Below are positions 43,228 through 52,975 of a stretch of DNA of 64,000 nucleotides, one piece after another. Position 1 is the first letter of the stretch. Each line of letters starts with the position of its first letter. The stretch spans positions 62,001 through 126,000 of the forward strand of contig NZ_SBHZ01000008.1 in NCBI RefSeq assembly GCF_004521985.1, in the 5' to 3' direction. The notes under the pieces were generated by a model. That model had not been told where the DNA came from, did not search any database, and saw only the letters and a program-made list of their open reading frames with translations. This DNA comes from Ectopseudomonas khazarica (lineage in GTDB: Bacteria > Pseudomonadota > Gammaproteobacteria > Pseudomonadales > Pseudomonadaceae). The translations under genes and the position numbers were made by a program.

Positions 43228-43758
43228 TCAGGACGAACGCCCCAGCATGCGCCCGAGCACATCCACATCGCCCTGGCGACGGTGGACGAATGCCATGACC
43301 ACATGCCCGACGATCAGCACCAGCAACAGCTGGCCGAGGTTGCCGTGCAACAGGCTGGCCGGGGCAATCATCCACTCGATCTTGCCACCCTCGAAGCCGG
43401 ACATGATGGTCATGCCGAATGCCTCGAAGGCCCGCCCGGAACCGTACTGGCGCATCAGCGCCAACAACGGAATCACCAGCATCAGCGCATAGAGGACCCG
43501 ATGCCCCAGGCTGGCGGCTCGGCTCAACGCGGCAGGACGACGCCCCCGGTTGTACAGTGCCCAGGCCAGGCGGATGACCACCAGCACCATCAGCAGCAGG
43601 CCGACGGACTTGTGCGTACCGCCGATCAGCGTCTCCAGAGCACTGTCTTCCGGCGCCAATACAGTGAGAAATTGCCACAGCAGCAGCGCCGCCATGGCCC
43701 AGTGCAAAACACGAGACACAACGCCGTAACGCTGTGCAGAATCATTGAGGCTCGACAT
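43228..43758 (-). CDS. Cytochrome b561
   Basis: This 176-residue inner-membrane cytochrome b561 has four hydrophobic helices. Histidines suited for heme ligation occur in VLHWAMAA (about 17-24), GGTHKSVGL (about 46-54), LGHRVLY (about 83-89), LLHGNLGQLL and VGHVVMAFVH (about 150-159). The family transfers electrons across the membrane, often from quinol or superoxide. AGGAA precedes the ATG at 43758. It is a single gene. The sRNA lies immediately downstream on the same strand, but with its own promoter. Confidence 0.88.
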   Translation of the reverse strand: MSSLNDSAQRYGVVSRVLHWAMAALLLWQFLTVLAPEDSALETLIGGTHKSVGLLLMVLVVIRLAWALYNRGRRPAALSRAASLGHRVLYALMLVIPLLALMRQYGSGRAFEAFGMTIMSGFEGGKIEWMIAPASLLHGNLGQLLLVLIVGHVVMAFVHRRQGDVDVLGRMLGRSS

Positions 43759-43976
43759 ATTCAGGTTCCTATCAGGTCAGGTGAATGGCGTCGCCACGCA
43801 CGGCTCCTCCTGTGCACGCAGCGAAACAGCCCGGCAATTGCGATGGAGGAGCGGGAACATGCCATCTTGTTTTCACCAGATAGGTGGCCAAGGCTCTGTC
43901 TCAGGGCCCGTGTCATCGCAAGACGCCATGGTGCACTGAGGCAGGTAGCAATGGGAAAACCTGGCTGTAAGCAAGT

Positions 43977-43999
43977 GTGTCGCAGGCGACCCTGCGACA
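43977..43999 (-). terminator. Hairpin after opgH
   Basis: A perfect 10-bp stem GTGTCGCAGG (43977-43986) / CCTGCGACAC (43990-43999) has a 3-nt loop and lies 13 bp after the opgH stop. The following T-content is low, but the stem is very stable. Confidence 0.65.
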
Positions 44000-44012
44000 C
44001 AGGGTCGATTGC

Positions 44013-46559
44013 TCAGGCGTCGCGCAAGCGCTCGCGGGCCTCGCGCCAGCTGTGCTGCTGCGGCTCCTGCCAGATTCGCGCATGCAGGCGCGCCATGCCG
44101 TCGGGGTCGTTGAGCAGGCGCCAGCGCGTGGCCTCGACATGCCCTTGCGGGCCGGCCGCGAGGATTTCCTCGATCCGTTCGTCACGCAAGGCTTCGGCGG
44201 CAGGCACCACCTTGGCATGGCGCGCACGCGCCATGGCGCAGACCAGGGCGTTGTAGAGCGGGTCGACCACCGCCCGCAGGAAGCCCTGCCGCAGCGCACG
44301 CGCACTGTTCAGGCGCTCGTACTCGGCGGTGTTGCTCAGTTCGCGCGGCACTTCGTGCTCCTCCGGGATGAGGAACAGCTTGCTGCGCCGCGTAGCCAGA
44401 CCGGGCGCGGTGCGGCTGGTCAGCACCGACACCAGCGGCGAGAGGATCAGCGACACCACGATCGGCGCCAGCCACCAGAGGAAGTCCGGGTTGAGCCAGC
44501 CGACCAGCCCTGTCCAGGCGATCCCCAGCAGCACCTGCGAACCATGACGGCGCAAGGCCTCGCTCCAGGGCGTGGAATCGTCCACGCGCTGCGGCGAGTT
44601 CCACTGCACCGACCAGCCGAGGAAGGCTGCAGTGACGAACAGGCTGTGGAACAGCATGCGCACCGGTGCCAGCAGCACCGAACAGCCAGCCTCCAGCAGC
44701 ATCGACAGCAGCACGCGCAGGCGCCCGCCGTAGGCTTCGGCGCCCTGGATCCAGATCAGCAGCACGCTGAGCAGCTTGGGCAGGAACAACAGCGTCATGG
44801 TCGCCGAGAACAGCGCCACCGCCTCCTCCGGCTGCCACCTTGGCCACAGCGGATACAGCTGGTTGGGCTGCAGGAAATACTCCGGCACCATCAGCGTGTG
44901 AATCGCCAGCAGGCAGGTGGACAACGCCAGGAACAGCAGCCACAGCGGTGCCGACAGATAGGACATGACCCCGGTGAGAAACACCACGCGATGCACCGCG
45001 TGCATCCCGCGTACCAGGAACAGGCGGAAGTTCATCAGGTTGCCGTGGCACCAGCGTCGGTCGCGCTTGAGCTCGTCGAGCAGGTTCGGCGGCAACTCCT
45101 CGTAGCTGCCCGGCAGGTCGTAGGCGATCCACACGCCCCAGCCGGCACGGCGCATCAACGCCGCCTCGACGAAGTCGTGGGAGAGAATCGCCCCGGCGAA
45201 TGCACCGGTGCCCGGCAAGGGCGCCAGGGCGCAGTGCTCGATGAAGGGTTTGACGCGGATGATCGCGTTGTGGCCCCAGTAGTGCGACTCACCCAGCTGC
45301 CAGAAGTTGAGCCCGGCGGTGAACAGCGGCCCGTACACGCTGGTGGCGAACTGTTGCAGGCGCGCGTAGAGGGTGTCCATGCCGGACGCCTTGGGCGCGG
45401 TCTGGATGATCCCGGCGCCGGGGTTGGCTTCCATCAGACGAACCAGGCTGGTCAGGCAGTCGCCGCTCATCACGCTGTCGGCATCGAGCACCACCATGTA
45501 GCGGTAGTTGCTGCCCCAGCGCCGGCAGAAGTCGTCGATATTGCCGCTCTTGCGCTTCACCCGGCGCCGCCGGCGGCGATAGAAGATGCGCCCGAAGCCT
45601 TCCACTTCGCGGCACAGCTCCATCCAGGCCTGCTGTTCGGCGACGCAGATGTCCGGGTCGTTGCTGTCGCTGAGCACGAAGAAATCGAAATGCTCCAGCT
45701 GCCCGGTGGCCTTCAGCGACTCGAAGGTCGCACGCAGGCCGGCGAACACCCGCGGCACGTGCTCGTTGGCGATCGGCATGACCAGCGCGGTGCGCGCCTT
45801 CGGCGAGATCGGCTCGTTGCCGCAGGCAGTGGCCGAGATGCTGTAGCGATCACGCCCGCGCAGCAGCTGGAAGAAGCCCATCAGGGCCGTCCAGAAGCCC
45901 ATCGAGACCCAGCAGAACAGCAGTGCGAACAGCGCCAGGATGCTGGTCTGCACCACGTACGGCAGGATCTGTCGCGCCGACTCGCGCAGCGGCTGCTCGA
46001 AGACCAGGCCCAGGTCGACCAGCGACCAGCCCTGGTACGGCAACACCGATTTCATGTACCAGGTGGCGACCACCGTCTGCGCCACCATCAGCAGCAACAG
46101 GGCGGCGCGGCGCATCGACGCGACCTGCCGCCAGCGCGCCTCGGCGAAATCCTCGGTCTCGCGGGTACGCGGACGTGGCGTCGGCTTCTCGCCCTTCAGG
46201 CGTCGCCAGCCACGGTCGAGGATGTTGGTCTGCCAGGGCTCCGGCACGATGCGCGTGCGCCTGATCGGCGGGGTCGACTCGATGGTCGGCCGGCCCTGGT
46301 GATCCTCGACGAGGCGGCAACCGCGTTCGAGTGCGTCCGGCCAGCCCATCTCCAGGCGTGCCGGGACCGACTCGAGCAGCTCGCGCGTTTCCTCCTGGGG
46401 CTCGCTGCTGGCCGCCTCCGGCATCTGCAGCGCATGGTGCAGGGTGGCCAGGTCACCACCCTCCTCCAGGCGGTGAGCCAGGTCCTCCTGCCGCTGCGGG
46501 TCGAGCGGCAGTTCCTCCAGGTAGTCCTGGATCAGCGTATCGTCGAGGGAGTTATTCAT
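44013..46559 (-). CDS. opgH: Glucan glucosyltransferase OpgH (MdoH)
   Basis: This 848-residue inner-membrane protein is the GT2-family synthase of osmoregulated periplasmic glucans, the same size as E. coli OpgH (847). Visible marks are a cytoplasmic N-terminal region, the [12 protein letters not shown] nucleotide-sugar motif, a DRRWCHGN catalytic motif (QxxRW type) and about eight hydrophobic helices, two before the catalytic domain and the rest after it. It polymerises beta-1,2 glucose from UDP-glucose and passes it across the membrane. The ATG at 46559 overlaps the opgG stop by 8 bp, so the two genes are translated together, the classical opgGH order. Confidence 0.95.
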   Translation of the reverse strand: MNNSLDDTLIQDYLEELPLDPQRQEDLAHRLEEGGDLATLHHALQMPEAASSEPQEETRELLESVPARLEMGWPDALERGCRLVEDHQGRPTIESTPPIRRTRIVPEPWQTNILDRGWRRLKGEKPTPRPRTRETEDFAEARWRQVASMRRAALLLLMVAQTVVATWYMKSVLPYQGWSLVDLGLVFEQPLRESARQILPYVVQTSILALFALLFCWVSMGFWTALMGFFQLLRGRDRYSISATACGNEPISPKARTALVMPIANEHVPRVFAGLRATFESLKATGQLEHFDFFVLSDSNDPDICVAEQQAWMELCREVEGFGRIFYRRRRRRVKRKSGNIDDFCRRWGSNYRYMVVLDADSVMSGDCLTSLVRLMEANPGAGIIQTAPKASGMDTLYARLQQFATSVYGPLFTAGLNFWQLGESHYWGHNAIIRVKPFIEHCALAPLPGTGAFAGAILSHDFVEAALMRRAGWGVWIAYDLPGSYEELPPNLLDELKRDRRWCHGNLMNFRLFLVRGMHAVHRVVFLTGVMSYLSAPLWLLFLALSTCLLAIHTLMVPEYFLQPNQLYPLWPRWQPEEAVALFSATMTLLFLPKLLSVLLIWIQGAEAYGGRLRVLLSMLLEAGCSVLLAPVRMLFHSLFVTAAFLGWSVQWNSPQRVDDSTPWSEALRRHGSQVLLGIAWTGLVGWLNPDFLWWLAPIVVSLILSPLVSVLTSRTAPGLATRRSKLFLIPEEHEVPRELSNTAEYERLNSARALRQGFLRAVVDPLYNALVCAMARARHAKVVPAAEALRDERIEEILAAGPQGHVEATRWRLLNDPDGMARLHARIWQEPQQHSWREARERLRDA

Positions 46560-48111
46560 GGGCAGGCAGCTGGTAGCTCCAGGTTTCCGACAGGGGTTTG
46601 CCGTCCTGGACCAGGGCAGCACGCATTTCCACCGGTTGTGCCGGGTCCTTGACCAGGATGCGCAGGGTCAGGCGCCAGCCTTTGCTCACCGGGTTGTACC
46701 GCAGGTTCTTCTCCACGATCTCGGCGTTGCCGTCGACACTCACCTGCGACTCGATGGCCGCGTCCGCCGCGAGTTCGGCCAGCACCGGGCCGGCGAAGTC
46801 CACCACCAGGGCGGTGCTGCCATCGGGCTGACGAATCAGGTTGGCCTGCTTCACGTCACCCTCGGACAGGCGGGTCTGGGTGACCATGGCCAGCTGCGGG
46901 TCATGCAGCTTGGCGTCGTCGCGGCTGAAGTGCAGGCGGTAGTGGACGTCCAGCGCCTCGCCCACGGCGGGCTGGTTGTCGGGGCGCCAGAGGGCGACGA
47001 TGTTGTCGTTGGTCTCGTCCGGCGTGGGAATCTCCACCAGTTCGACATGGCCGGTGCCCCAGTCGCCGACGGTTTCCACCCAGCCACTCGGGCGCAGCTC
47101 GTAGCGGTCGTCGAGGTCCTGGTACTGGCCGAAATCGCGGTTGCGCTGCATCAGGCCGAAACCACGCGGGTTGTCGATGCGGTAGCTGCTGACGTTGAGG
47201 CGCTGCGGGTTGTTCAGCGGGCGCCAGAGCCACTCGTCATTGCCGGCATGGATGGCCAGGCCGTCGGAATCATGCAGTTCGGGGCGGTAGTTGTGACGGG
47301 GCGAAGGCTGGTTGGCGCCGAACAGGTACATGCTGGTCAGCGGCGCGATGCCGAGCTTCTCCACCGGCTCGCGCAGGTAGACCTTGGCCTGCACGTCGAG
47401 CACGCTGTCGCGGCCCGGGTCGATCTCCATGCGGTAGGCACCGGTGGCACGCGGCGAGTCGAGCAGCGCATAGAACAGCAAGGTGCCGCGATCGGACTGC
47501 GGCTTCTCGATCCAGAACTCGGTGAACCGCGGGAACTCCTCGCCCGACGGCAGCGCCGTGTCGATGGCCAGCCCGCGTGCGGACAGGCCGAACACCTGGC
47601 CCTTGCCGACGATGCGGAAGTAGCTGGCGCCCAGCACGCTCATCACTTCATCCTGACGGCCCGCCTCGTTCAGCTCGTGGATCACCTTGAAACCGGCGAA
47701 ACCGAGATCCTTGAGGTCCTCCGCTTTCAGGTCGAGGTCGCCGAAGTCGAACATCGCCGGGTCGTACTTGATTTCGCGCGTGCCCTCGGCGGTCACTTCG
47801 TTGATCTTCACCGGCAGGTCGAAATGCATGCCCTGGTGGAAGAAGTACAGCTGGAACGGCGTCTTGCCGTCGCGCCAGTAGGCCTTGTCCTCACGGAAGC
47901 GCACCTTCTGATAGCCGGCGAACGGCAGGTCGCGCAGGGATGCCGGCAGATTGCTCTGCGGCGCGCTGTACTTCTCGGCCGCCAGGGCCTTGGCCTTGAC
48001 CGCCACATCGTCCAGCTCGAATGCCCAGCTCTGGGCTGCGAACAACAGAGGGAGCACACAGAGGGCCAGCTTGCCGGCCTTGCCCATACGGGCTCCAGAA
48101 CAACGACTCAT
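46552..48111 (-). CDS. opgG: Periplasmic glucan biosynthesis protein OpgG (MdoG)
   Basis: This protein is 519 residues (E. coli OpgG is 511) with a signal peptide ending ...FAAQSWA (about residue 32). The large mature domain carries OpgG-type motifs, including [37 protein letters not shown] and [18 protein letters not shown]. It acts in the periplasm to branch or process the glucan made by OpgH. The ATG at 48111 has GGAGG about 10 bp upstream; an alternative ATG at 48087 has GGAG 6 bp upstream and starts directly at the signal peptide. Its neighbour bglX lies upstream on the same strand, and the 236-bp gap between them is the likely promoter site. Confidence 0.94.
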   Translation of the reverse strand: MSRCSGARMGKAGKLALCVLPLLFAAQSWAFELDDVAVKAKALAAEKYSAPQSNLPASLRDLPFAGYQKVRFREDKAYWRDGKTPFQLYFFHQGMHFDLPVKINEVTAEGTREIKYDPAMFDFGDLDLKAEDLKDLGFAGFKVIHELNEAGRQDEVMSVLGASYFRIVGKGQVFGLSARGLAIDTALPSGEEFPRFTEFWIEKPQSDRGTLLFYALLDSPRATGAYRMEIDPGRDSVLDVQAKVYLREPVEKLGIAPLTSMYLFGANQPSPRHNYRPELHDSDGLAIHAGNDEWLWRPLNNPQRLNVSSYRIDNPRGFGLMQRNRDFGQYQDLDDRYELRPSGWVETVGDWGTGHVELVEIPTPDETNDNIVALWRPDNQPAVGEALDVHYRLHFSRDDAKLHDPQLAMVTQTRLSEGDVKQANLIRQPDGSTALVVDFAGPVLAELAADAAIESQVSVDGNAEIVEKNLRYNPVSKGWRLTLRILVKDPAQPVEMRAALVQDGKPLSETWSYQLPAHE

Positions 48112-48347
48112 CGACACACAGCCTCCAGGGCAACACGTACTGACAGGCAGCGGCCAGCCCGGGGGCGACCGCTGCGGAGAGTTGAAAACAGGCGAATGGG
48201 ACAGCGACAGCGCGAGCGCGATGCGGACGACCGACCGGACGGTGGTGCCTGCGCATGCGCGGATTCTTTCTGCGCATTATTACCAGATCGTGAAGTCCGG
48301 CACAGGTGGTCGCGCGAGTATATTTTCTGCCTCCTAGGGCCACCCCC

Positions 48348-50654
48348 TCACTGGCGTGGCAACAGTTCGAAACGCGCCTCCTGCACGCTTTGCGAATCCA
48401 GCCCCAGCTGGACACGGAAGGCACCCGGCTCGCTGACATGACGCAGGCTGGCATCGAAGAAACGCAGCATGCTTTCGTCGATCTCGAAACTCAGCTCGCG
48501 AGTCTCGCCTGCCTCAAGCTTGACCCTGCGAAAATCCTTGAGTTCCTTCACCGGGCGGATCACCGAGGCGGCCTCGTCATGCAGGTACAGCTGCACGACG
48601 GTCGCGCCGGCACGCGGTCCGGCGTTCTTCAGGGTCACGCTGACGCGAATCCGCTCATCCGGCGTCATGCGCGGTGCCGAGAGTTTCGGCGCCGAGAGCT
48701 GGAAGTCGCTGTAGCTCAGGCCGTAGCCGAATGGATAGAGCGGGCCATTGGGCTCCTCGAAGTACTGCGAGGTGTAGTTGCCAGGCGTGCCGGGGGTGTA
48801 CGGACGGCCCAGGCGCAGATGGTTGTAGTAGCTGGGGATCTGCCCGACCGAACGCGGGAAGGTGATCGGCAGCTTGCCCGCCGGGTTGTGCTCGCCGAAC
48901 AGCACATCGGCGATGGCATTGCCGCCCTCGATGCCGCTGTACCAGGTTTCCAGCATGGCGTCGGCATTGTCCTTCTCCCAGGTCAGTGCCAGGGGGCGGC
49001 CGTTCATCAGCACCAGCACCAGCGGCTTGCCGGTGGCCTTGAGGGCGCGCAGCAAGGCCTGCTGGCTGTCGGGCAGGTCCAGGCGAGTACGGCTCGACGA
49101 CTCGTGGGACATGCCACGCGCCTCGCCGACCGCGGCGACGATCACGTCCGCCTGGCGGGCGACCCTGACCGCCTCCTCCAGCATCGCCTGCGGCGTGCGC
49201 TTGTCCTGCACGATCTCCGGGCGGTCCCAGTTGAGCTGGTTGAGGTAGTCGATCACATGGGCATCGTCGGTGACGTTGGCACCCTGGGCGAACAGCAGCT
49301 TGCCCCGGCCCTGCAGCGCCGCCTGCATGCCCTTGCGCAGGGTCACCGCCTGCTCGGCGACGCCCACCGCCGACCAGCTGCCGAGCATGTCCACCGGCGA
49401 GTCGGCCAGCGGGCCGATCAGGGCCACGGTCTGCGTCTTCTTCAGCGGCAGGGTGTCGCCATGGTTTTCCAGCAGCACCAGGGCATCGCGCGCCATCGCC
49501 CGCGCATCGGCACGGTGCAGGCGGCTCTCGGCATTGACGTCGGCCGGGTCATCCTCGGCGCGACCGATACGGCGGAACGGGTCGTGGAACAGGCCAAGGT
49601 CGTACTTGGTGGCCAGGACATGGCTGACCGCCTCGTCCAGTACGCGCTGCGGCACCGCGCCGCTGCGCACCAGGCCCGGCAGTTCCTGGTCGTAGAGGGT
49701 GTCGGCCATGCTCATGCCCACGCCGGCGCTGATCGCCAGACGCGCCGCCTCGCGGCCATCGCTGGCCACGCCATGGCGCAGCAGCTCGGTGATCGCCCCG
49801 TGGTCGCTCAACGCCACGCCCTTGAACCCCCAGTCGCGGCGCAGCAGGTCGCGCAGCAACCAGCTGTTGGCCGAAGCGGGAACACCGTTGATGGCGTTGA
49901 GCGCGACCATCACCCCGCCTGCACCGGCATCGATGGCCGCCCGGTACGGCGGCAGGTAATCCTGGTACATGCGCATCGGGCTCATGTCGACCACGTTGTA
50001 GTCGCGCCCGCCCTCCACCGCGCCATACAGGGCGAAGTGCTTGACGCTGGCCATGATGCGCTGCGGATCGCTGGGGTCGCTGCCCTGATAGCCACGCACC
50101 ATGGCAGCGGCAATGCGCGAGACCAGATAGGGGTCCTCGCCGAAGCCCTCCGAGGTGCGCCCCCAGCGCGGATCACGGGAGATATCGACGGTCGGCGCGA
50201 AGGTCATGTCGAGGCCGTCGGCACTGGCCTCGAACGCTGCGACCCGGGCGCTGTTCTCTATGGCCGGGATGTCCCAGCTCGACGCCAGGCCCAGACCGAT
50301 GGGAAAGGTGGTGCGGTGGCCGTGGATGATGTCGTAGGCGAAGAACACCGGAATGCCCAGGCGGCTGCGCAGCGCCGCCTCCTGCATTGGCCGGTTCTCC
50401 GGGCGCACCACCGAGTTGAAGGTGGCGCCGATGCGCCCGGCCGCCATCTCCTCGCGGATGCGCTCGCGCGGCATGTCGCCGCCGATGCTGATCAGGCGCA
50501 GCTGACCGACCTTCTCTTCCAGGGTCATGCGGCTGACCAGGTCGGCGATGAAGGCGGGTTTGTCATCGATGGAGGGGGCGGCAGCCAGCAGGCCGGGGGT
50601 GATCAACAGGGAAGCGAGGGCGAACGAGCGCAGGTCAGTCATCGAGAAGGGCAT
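48348..50654 (-). CDS. bglX: Periplasmic beta-glucosidase, glycoside hydrolase family 3
   Basis: This 768-residue exported protein has a signal peptide (about 1-25), the GH3 N-terminal TIM barrel and the GH3 C-terminal domain. A C-terminal fibronectin-III-like domain follows (about 665-765). The nucleophile aspartate is in GVALSDHGAITEL (about 276-288), and KHFALYG carries the substrate-binding histidine. It removes beta-linked glucose units from oligosaccharides in the periplasm. Size and order match BglX. It lies directly upstream of opgGH on the same strand, which hints at a role in glucan turnover; this link is inference. An in-frame ATG at 50642 is an alternative start. Confidence 0.93.
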   Translation of the reverse strand: MPFSMTDLRSFALASLLITPGLLAAAPSIDDKPAFIADLVSRMTLEEKVGQLRLISIGGDMPRERIREEMAAGRIGATFNSVVRPENRPMQEAALRSRLGIPVFFAYDIIHGHRTTFPIGLGLASSWDIPAIENSARVAAFEASADGLDMTFAPTVDISRDPRWGRTSEGFGEDPYLVSRIAAAMVRGYQGSDPSDPQRIMASVKHFALYGAVEGGRDYNVVDMSPMRMYQDYLPPYRAAIDAGAGGVMVALNAINGVPASANSWLLRDLLRRDWGFKGVALSDHGAITELLRHGVASDGREAARLAISAGVGMSMADTLYDQELPGLVRSGAVPQRVLDEAVSHVLATKYDLGLFHDPFRRIGRAEDDPADVNAESRLHRADARAMARDALVLLENHGDTLPLKKTQTVALIGPLADSPVDMLGSWSAVGVAEQAVTLRKGMQAALQGRGKLLFAQGANVTDDAHVIDYLNQLNWDRPEIVQDKRTPQAMLEEAVRVARQADVIVAAVGEARGMSHESSSRTRLDLPDSQQALLRALKATGKPLVLVLMNGRPLALTWEKDNADAMLETWYSGIEGGNAIADVLFGEHNPAGKLPITFPRSVGQIPSYYNHLRLGRPYTPGTPGNYTSQYFEEPNGPLYPFGYGLSYSDFQLSAPKLSAPRMTPDERIRVSVTLKNAGPRAGATVVQLYLHDEAASVIRPVKELKDFRRVKLEAGETRELSFEIDESMLRFFDASLRHVSEPGAFRVQLGLDSQSVQEARFELLPRQ

Positions 50655-50789
50655 CCGGGATGCGAATCATTGTTCGAGTGCTCGCCACGATACTCCGACT
50701 CGCCCTGCGCCGCCGCAGCCGCGCGCAAAAAACCTCGGCCCCTACTTCACGCGAGCAGCCAGGCAGTCGCAATCCGGGATGCGCCGCCA

Positions 50790-50815
50790 CTTGCACGAAC
50801 TTGCGCATTTTTCGC
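50790..50815 (+). promoter_or_regulatory. 26-bp motif shared with 38758-38783
   Basis: The segment starts CTTGCACGAACTTGCGCA and ends TTTTTCGC. It matches 38758-38783 at 23 of 26 positions. It lies 58 bp before the AraC gene at 50873 and 136 bp before bglX on the other strand. The AraC protein could be the common binder. Confidence 0.5.
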
Positions 50816-50872
50816 GCGGCGACTGGCGTTACCGGATGGCCGGTGTAGCATGGCGGCATCCGGGAGAAGCTG

Positions 50873-51751
50873 ATGGCGACATTCGACAACCTGCAGGTGT
50901 TCCAGAGCATGAGCCGCTCGCCGCATGCGCGGCTGCACGCCATTGCCGAGCTGGGTGACGGCCTGGCGGTGGCGCACTGGAGCAACGCCCACGATGCGCG
51001 CGACTACCTCGCCCCCAGCCATCACACGCTGTCCTGCTACCTGGCCGGTGGCACCGGCACCTTCCGCCGCGAGCAACCAGGCAACCGCGGCGCGCCGGAC
51101 CGCCTGTGCATCCTGCCCGCCGAGCACCAGTCGGCCTGGATCATCAACGGCGAAATCCAGCTCGCCCACCTCTATATCGAGCAGGAGCAGTTCGCCCTCG
51201 GCGCTGTCGCCCTGCTCGACCGTGAGCCGCGCAGCCTGCAGCTGGAAGAGGCGACCTTCCTCGAGGACGCCGAGCAGGCCGGGCGCTTTCGCCAGCTCTG
51301 CCGACTCGACTGGCAGGAGCCCGGCGAGCGCCTGCTGGCCAGCAGCCTGGCGCATGAGCTGCTCGACCATGCCCTGCTCAACCAGGTCGGCCTGCGCCAG
51401 GGCCTGCGCCTGAAGGGCGGCCTGGCACCGGCAGTGCGCCGGCGCGTGCGCGACTACATCGAGCAACACCTGGCCGAGCCACTGTCGCTGGATATCCTGG
51501 CCAGCCTCTGCAGCCTCTCCGAATACCATTTCGCCCGCATGTTCCAGAGCAGCTTCGGCCTGCCGCCGCACCGCTACGTGCTGGCCAGGCGCATGGCGCT
51601 GGCCTGCCATCTGCTGCGCCACACCCGCCAGAGCCTGGCGCAGGTGGCCATGACCTGCGGCTTTGCCAGCGCCAGCCATTTCAGCAATCGTTTCCGCCAG
51701 GCGCTGGGGGACACCCCCAGCCGCTATCGCCAGGCGTTCGAGCCAACCTGA
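50873..51751 (+). CDS. AraC-family transcriptional regulator
   Basis: This 292-residue protein has an N-terminal sensor with HHTLSCYLAGGTGTFRRE and LCILPAEHQSAW (about 49-90), a cupin-like AraC fold. A C-terminal double HTH (about 195-288) has HLAEPLSLDILASLCSLSEY and RMALACHLLRHTRQ. It is divergent from bglX, so control of that gene is possible. The 26-bp motif at 50790 is in their shared promoter region; a copy lies by the EamA gene at 38 kb, perhaps a second target. The ligand is unknown. Confidence 0.87.
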   Translation: MATFDNLQVFQSMSRSPHARLHAIAELGDGLAVAHWSNAHDARDYLAPSHHTLSCYLAGGTGTFRREQPGNRGAPDRLCILPAEHQSAWIINGEIQLAHLYIEQEQFALGAVALLDREPRSLQLEEATFLEDAEQAGRFRQLCRLDWQEPGERLLASSLAHELLDHALLNQVGLRQGLRLKGGLAPAVRRRVRDYIEQHLAEPLSLDILASLCSLSEYHFARMFQSSFGLPPHRYVLARRMALACHLLRHTRQSLAQVAMTCGFASASHFSNRFRQALGDTPSRYRQAFEPT

Positions 51752-51863
51752 TCCGGCCAACGCAGGTTATAGTGCGGCACCGGACAGACAGGCACGCCGG
51801 TGGTGCCTGCGCGGGTGCACGACGAGGTCGCGATTGGTAACCAGACGACAGTTCAGCGAGGCG

Positions 51864-52859
51864 ATGCAGGGCCAGAACGTGCGTTTCGTGGGCGACAAGC
51901 GCGAAACGATCCAGACTTCCTGCGTCGGCTTCATCCTGCTCGAGCACTTCTCCCTGCCCGCCTTCACCCAGGCGCTCGATACCCTGATCACCGCCAACCT
52001 GATCCAGAGCCAGGCCTTCGCCACGCGGACCTTCAGCCTCGACGGCGGTTCGGTGACCAGCGATCTGGGCCTGGTCATCTGCCCCGATGCACGTGCCAGC
52101 GGCGAAGGCCTGGCGGAGCTGGACCTGCTGGTGGTATGCGGCGGCCTGCGCACCGCGCTGCGCGACATGCCGGAACTGGGGCAACTGCTGAAACAGGCGC
52201 AACACAAGGGCATCGCCCTGTCCGGGCTGTGGAACGGCGCCTGGTTCCTGGCCCGCGCCGGCCAGCTCGACGGCTACCGCTGCACCATTCACCCGGAACA
52301 CCGCGCCGCCCTGGCGGAAATCGCCAAGGACAGCCAGGTCACCAGCGAAAGCTACATCGTCGACCGTGACCGGCTCACCGCCGCCAGCCCGACCGGCGCC
52401 TTCAACATGGTGCTGGAGTGGATCAACCAGCTGTACGGCCGTCACCTGGCCGACGCCGTGGTGGATATCCTCGCGTTCGAGGAATCCCGCTACCGCCGCG
52501 CGCGGCCGGCGCTGCACGAGAAGATGAGCGAACCCCTGCGTGAAGTGATCAACCTGATGGCGAGCAACATCGAGGAGCCGCTGACGGTGGCCCAGCTCGC
52601 CCAGTACGCCGGCCGCTCGCCGCGCCAGATCGAACGGCTGTTCCAGGAGCAGCTCGGCACCACGCCCCTGCGCTACTACATGGAACTGCGCATCACCGAG
52701 AGCCGCCGCCTGCTGCAGCACTCCGAGCTGGCGATCGTGGATGTCGGTCTCGCCTGCGGCTTCGTCTCCCCCAGCCACTTCAGCAAGTGCTATGCCTCGT
52801 TCTTCGGCTATCCGCCGTCGAAGGAGCAGCGCCACGGCTGCGTCAAGGCCAGGAAGTAA
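51864..52859 (+). CDS. GlxA-type AraC regulator with DJ-1/PfpI domain
   Basis: This 331-residue regulator has an N-terminal DJ-1/PfpI-like domain (about 1-190; VGFILLEHFSLPAFTQALDTL, GLVICPDARAS, then LDLLVVCGG). A C-terminal AraC HTH domain follows (about 220-325; RSPRQIERLFQEQLGTTPLRYY). GlxA-type proteins regulate amine, choline or arginine catabolism. The ATG at 51864 gives the usual length; a TTG at 51837 with GAGG nearby is an alternative start. It follows another AraC gene, with which it shares no obvious operon signal. Confidence 0.85.
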   Translation: MQGQNVRFVGDKRETIQTSCVGFILLEHFSLPAFTQALDTLITANLIQSQAFATRTFSLDGGSVTSDLGLVICPDARASGEGLAELDLLVVCGGLRTALRDMPELGQLLKQAQHKGIALSGLWNGAWFLARAGQLDGYRCTIHPEHRAALAEIAKDSQVTSESYIVDRDRLTAASPTGAFNMVLEWINQLYGRHLADAVVDILAFEESRYRRARPALHEKMSEPLREVINLMASNIEEPLTVAQLAQYAGRSPRQIERLFQEQLGTTPLRYYMELRITESRRLLQHSELAIVDVGLACGFVSPSHFSKCYASFFGYPPSKEQRHGCVKARK

Positions 52860-52975
52860 CGCGCGAACCGACCATGGGTGCCTGCGCAAGCACCCGCGCC
52901 TGTGCGAAAATCGGTCCCTTTGCATTCACGCGGCTGGCTCATGCGTCAAACCTTCGCCACTGTGGGGCTGTTCTG

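Noticed and set aside
43759..44012. A possible insertion-sequence relic between cytochrome b561 and opgH
   Set aside because: Translated frames show no recognisable transposase segment and no inverted terminal repeats. Only the hairpin at 43977-43999 is clear.
43977..46652. An 891-residue plus-strand open frame opposite opgH
   Set aside because: It is antisense to the certain opgH gene, rich in Q, R, H and G, and has no domain motifs. Such long shadows are common opposite GC-rich genes.
48306..50873. An 855-residue plus-strand open frame opposite bglX
   Set aside because: The frame is antisense to a full-length GH3 enzyme with all motifs and shows low-complexity composition with no plausible start signal.
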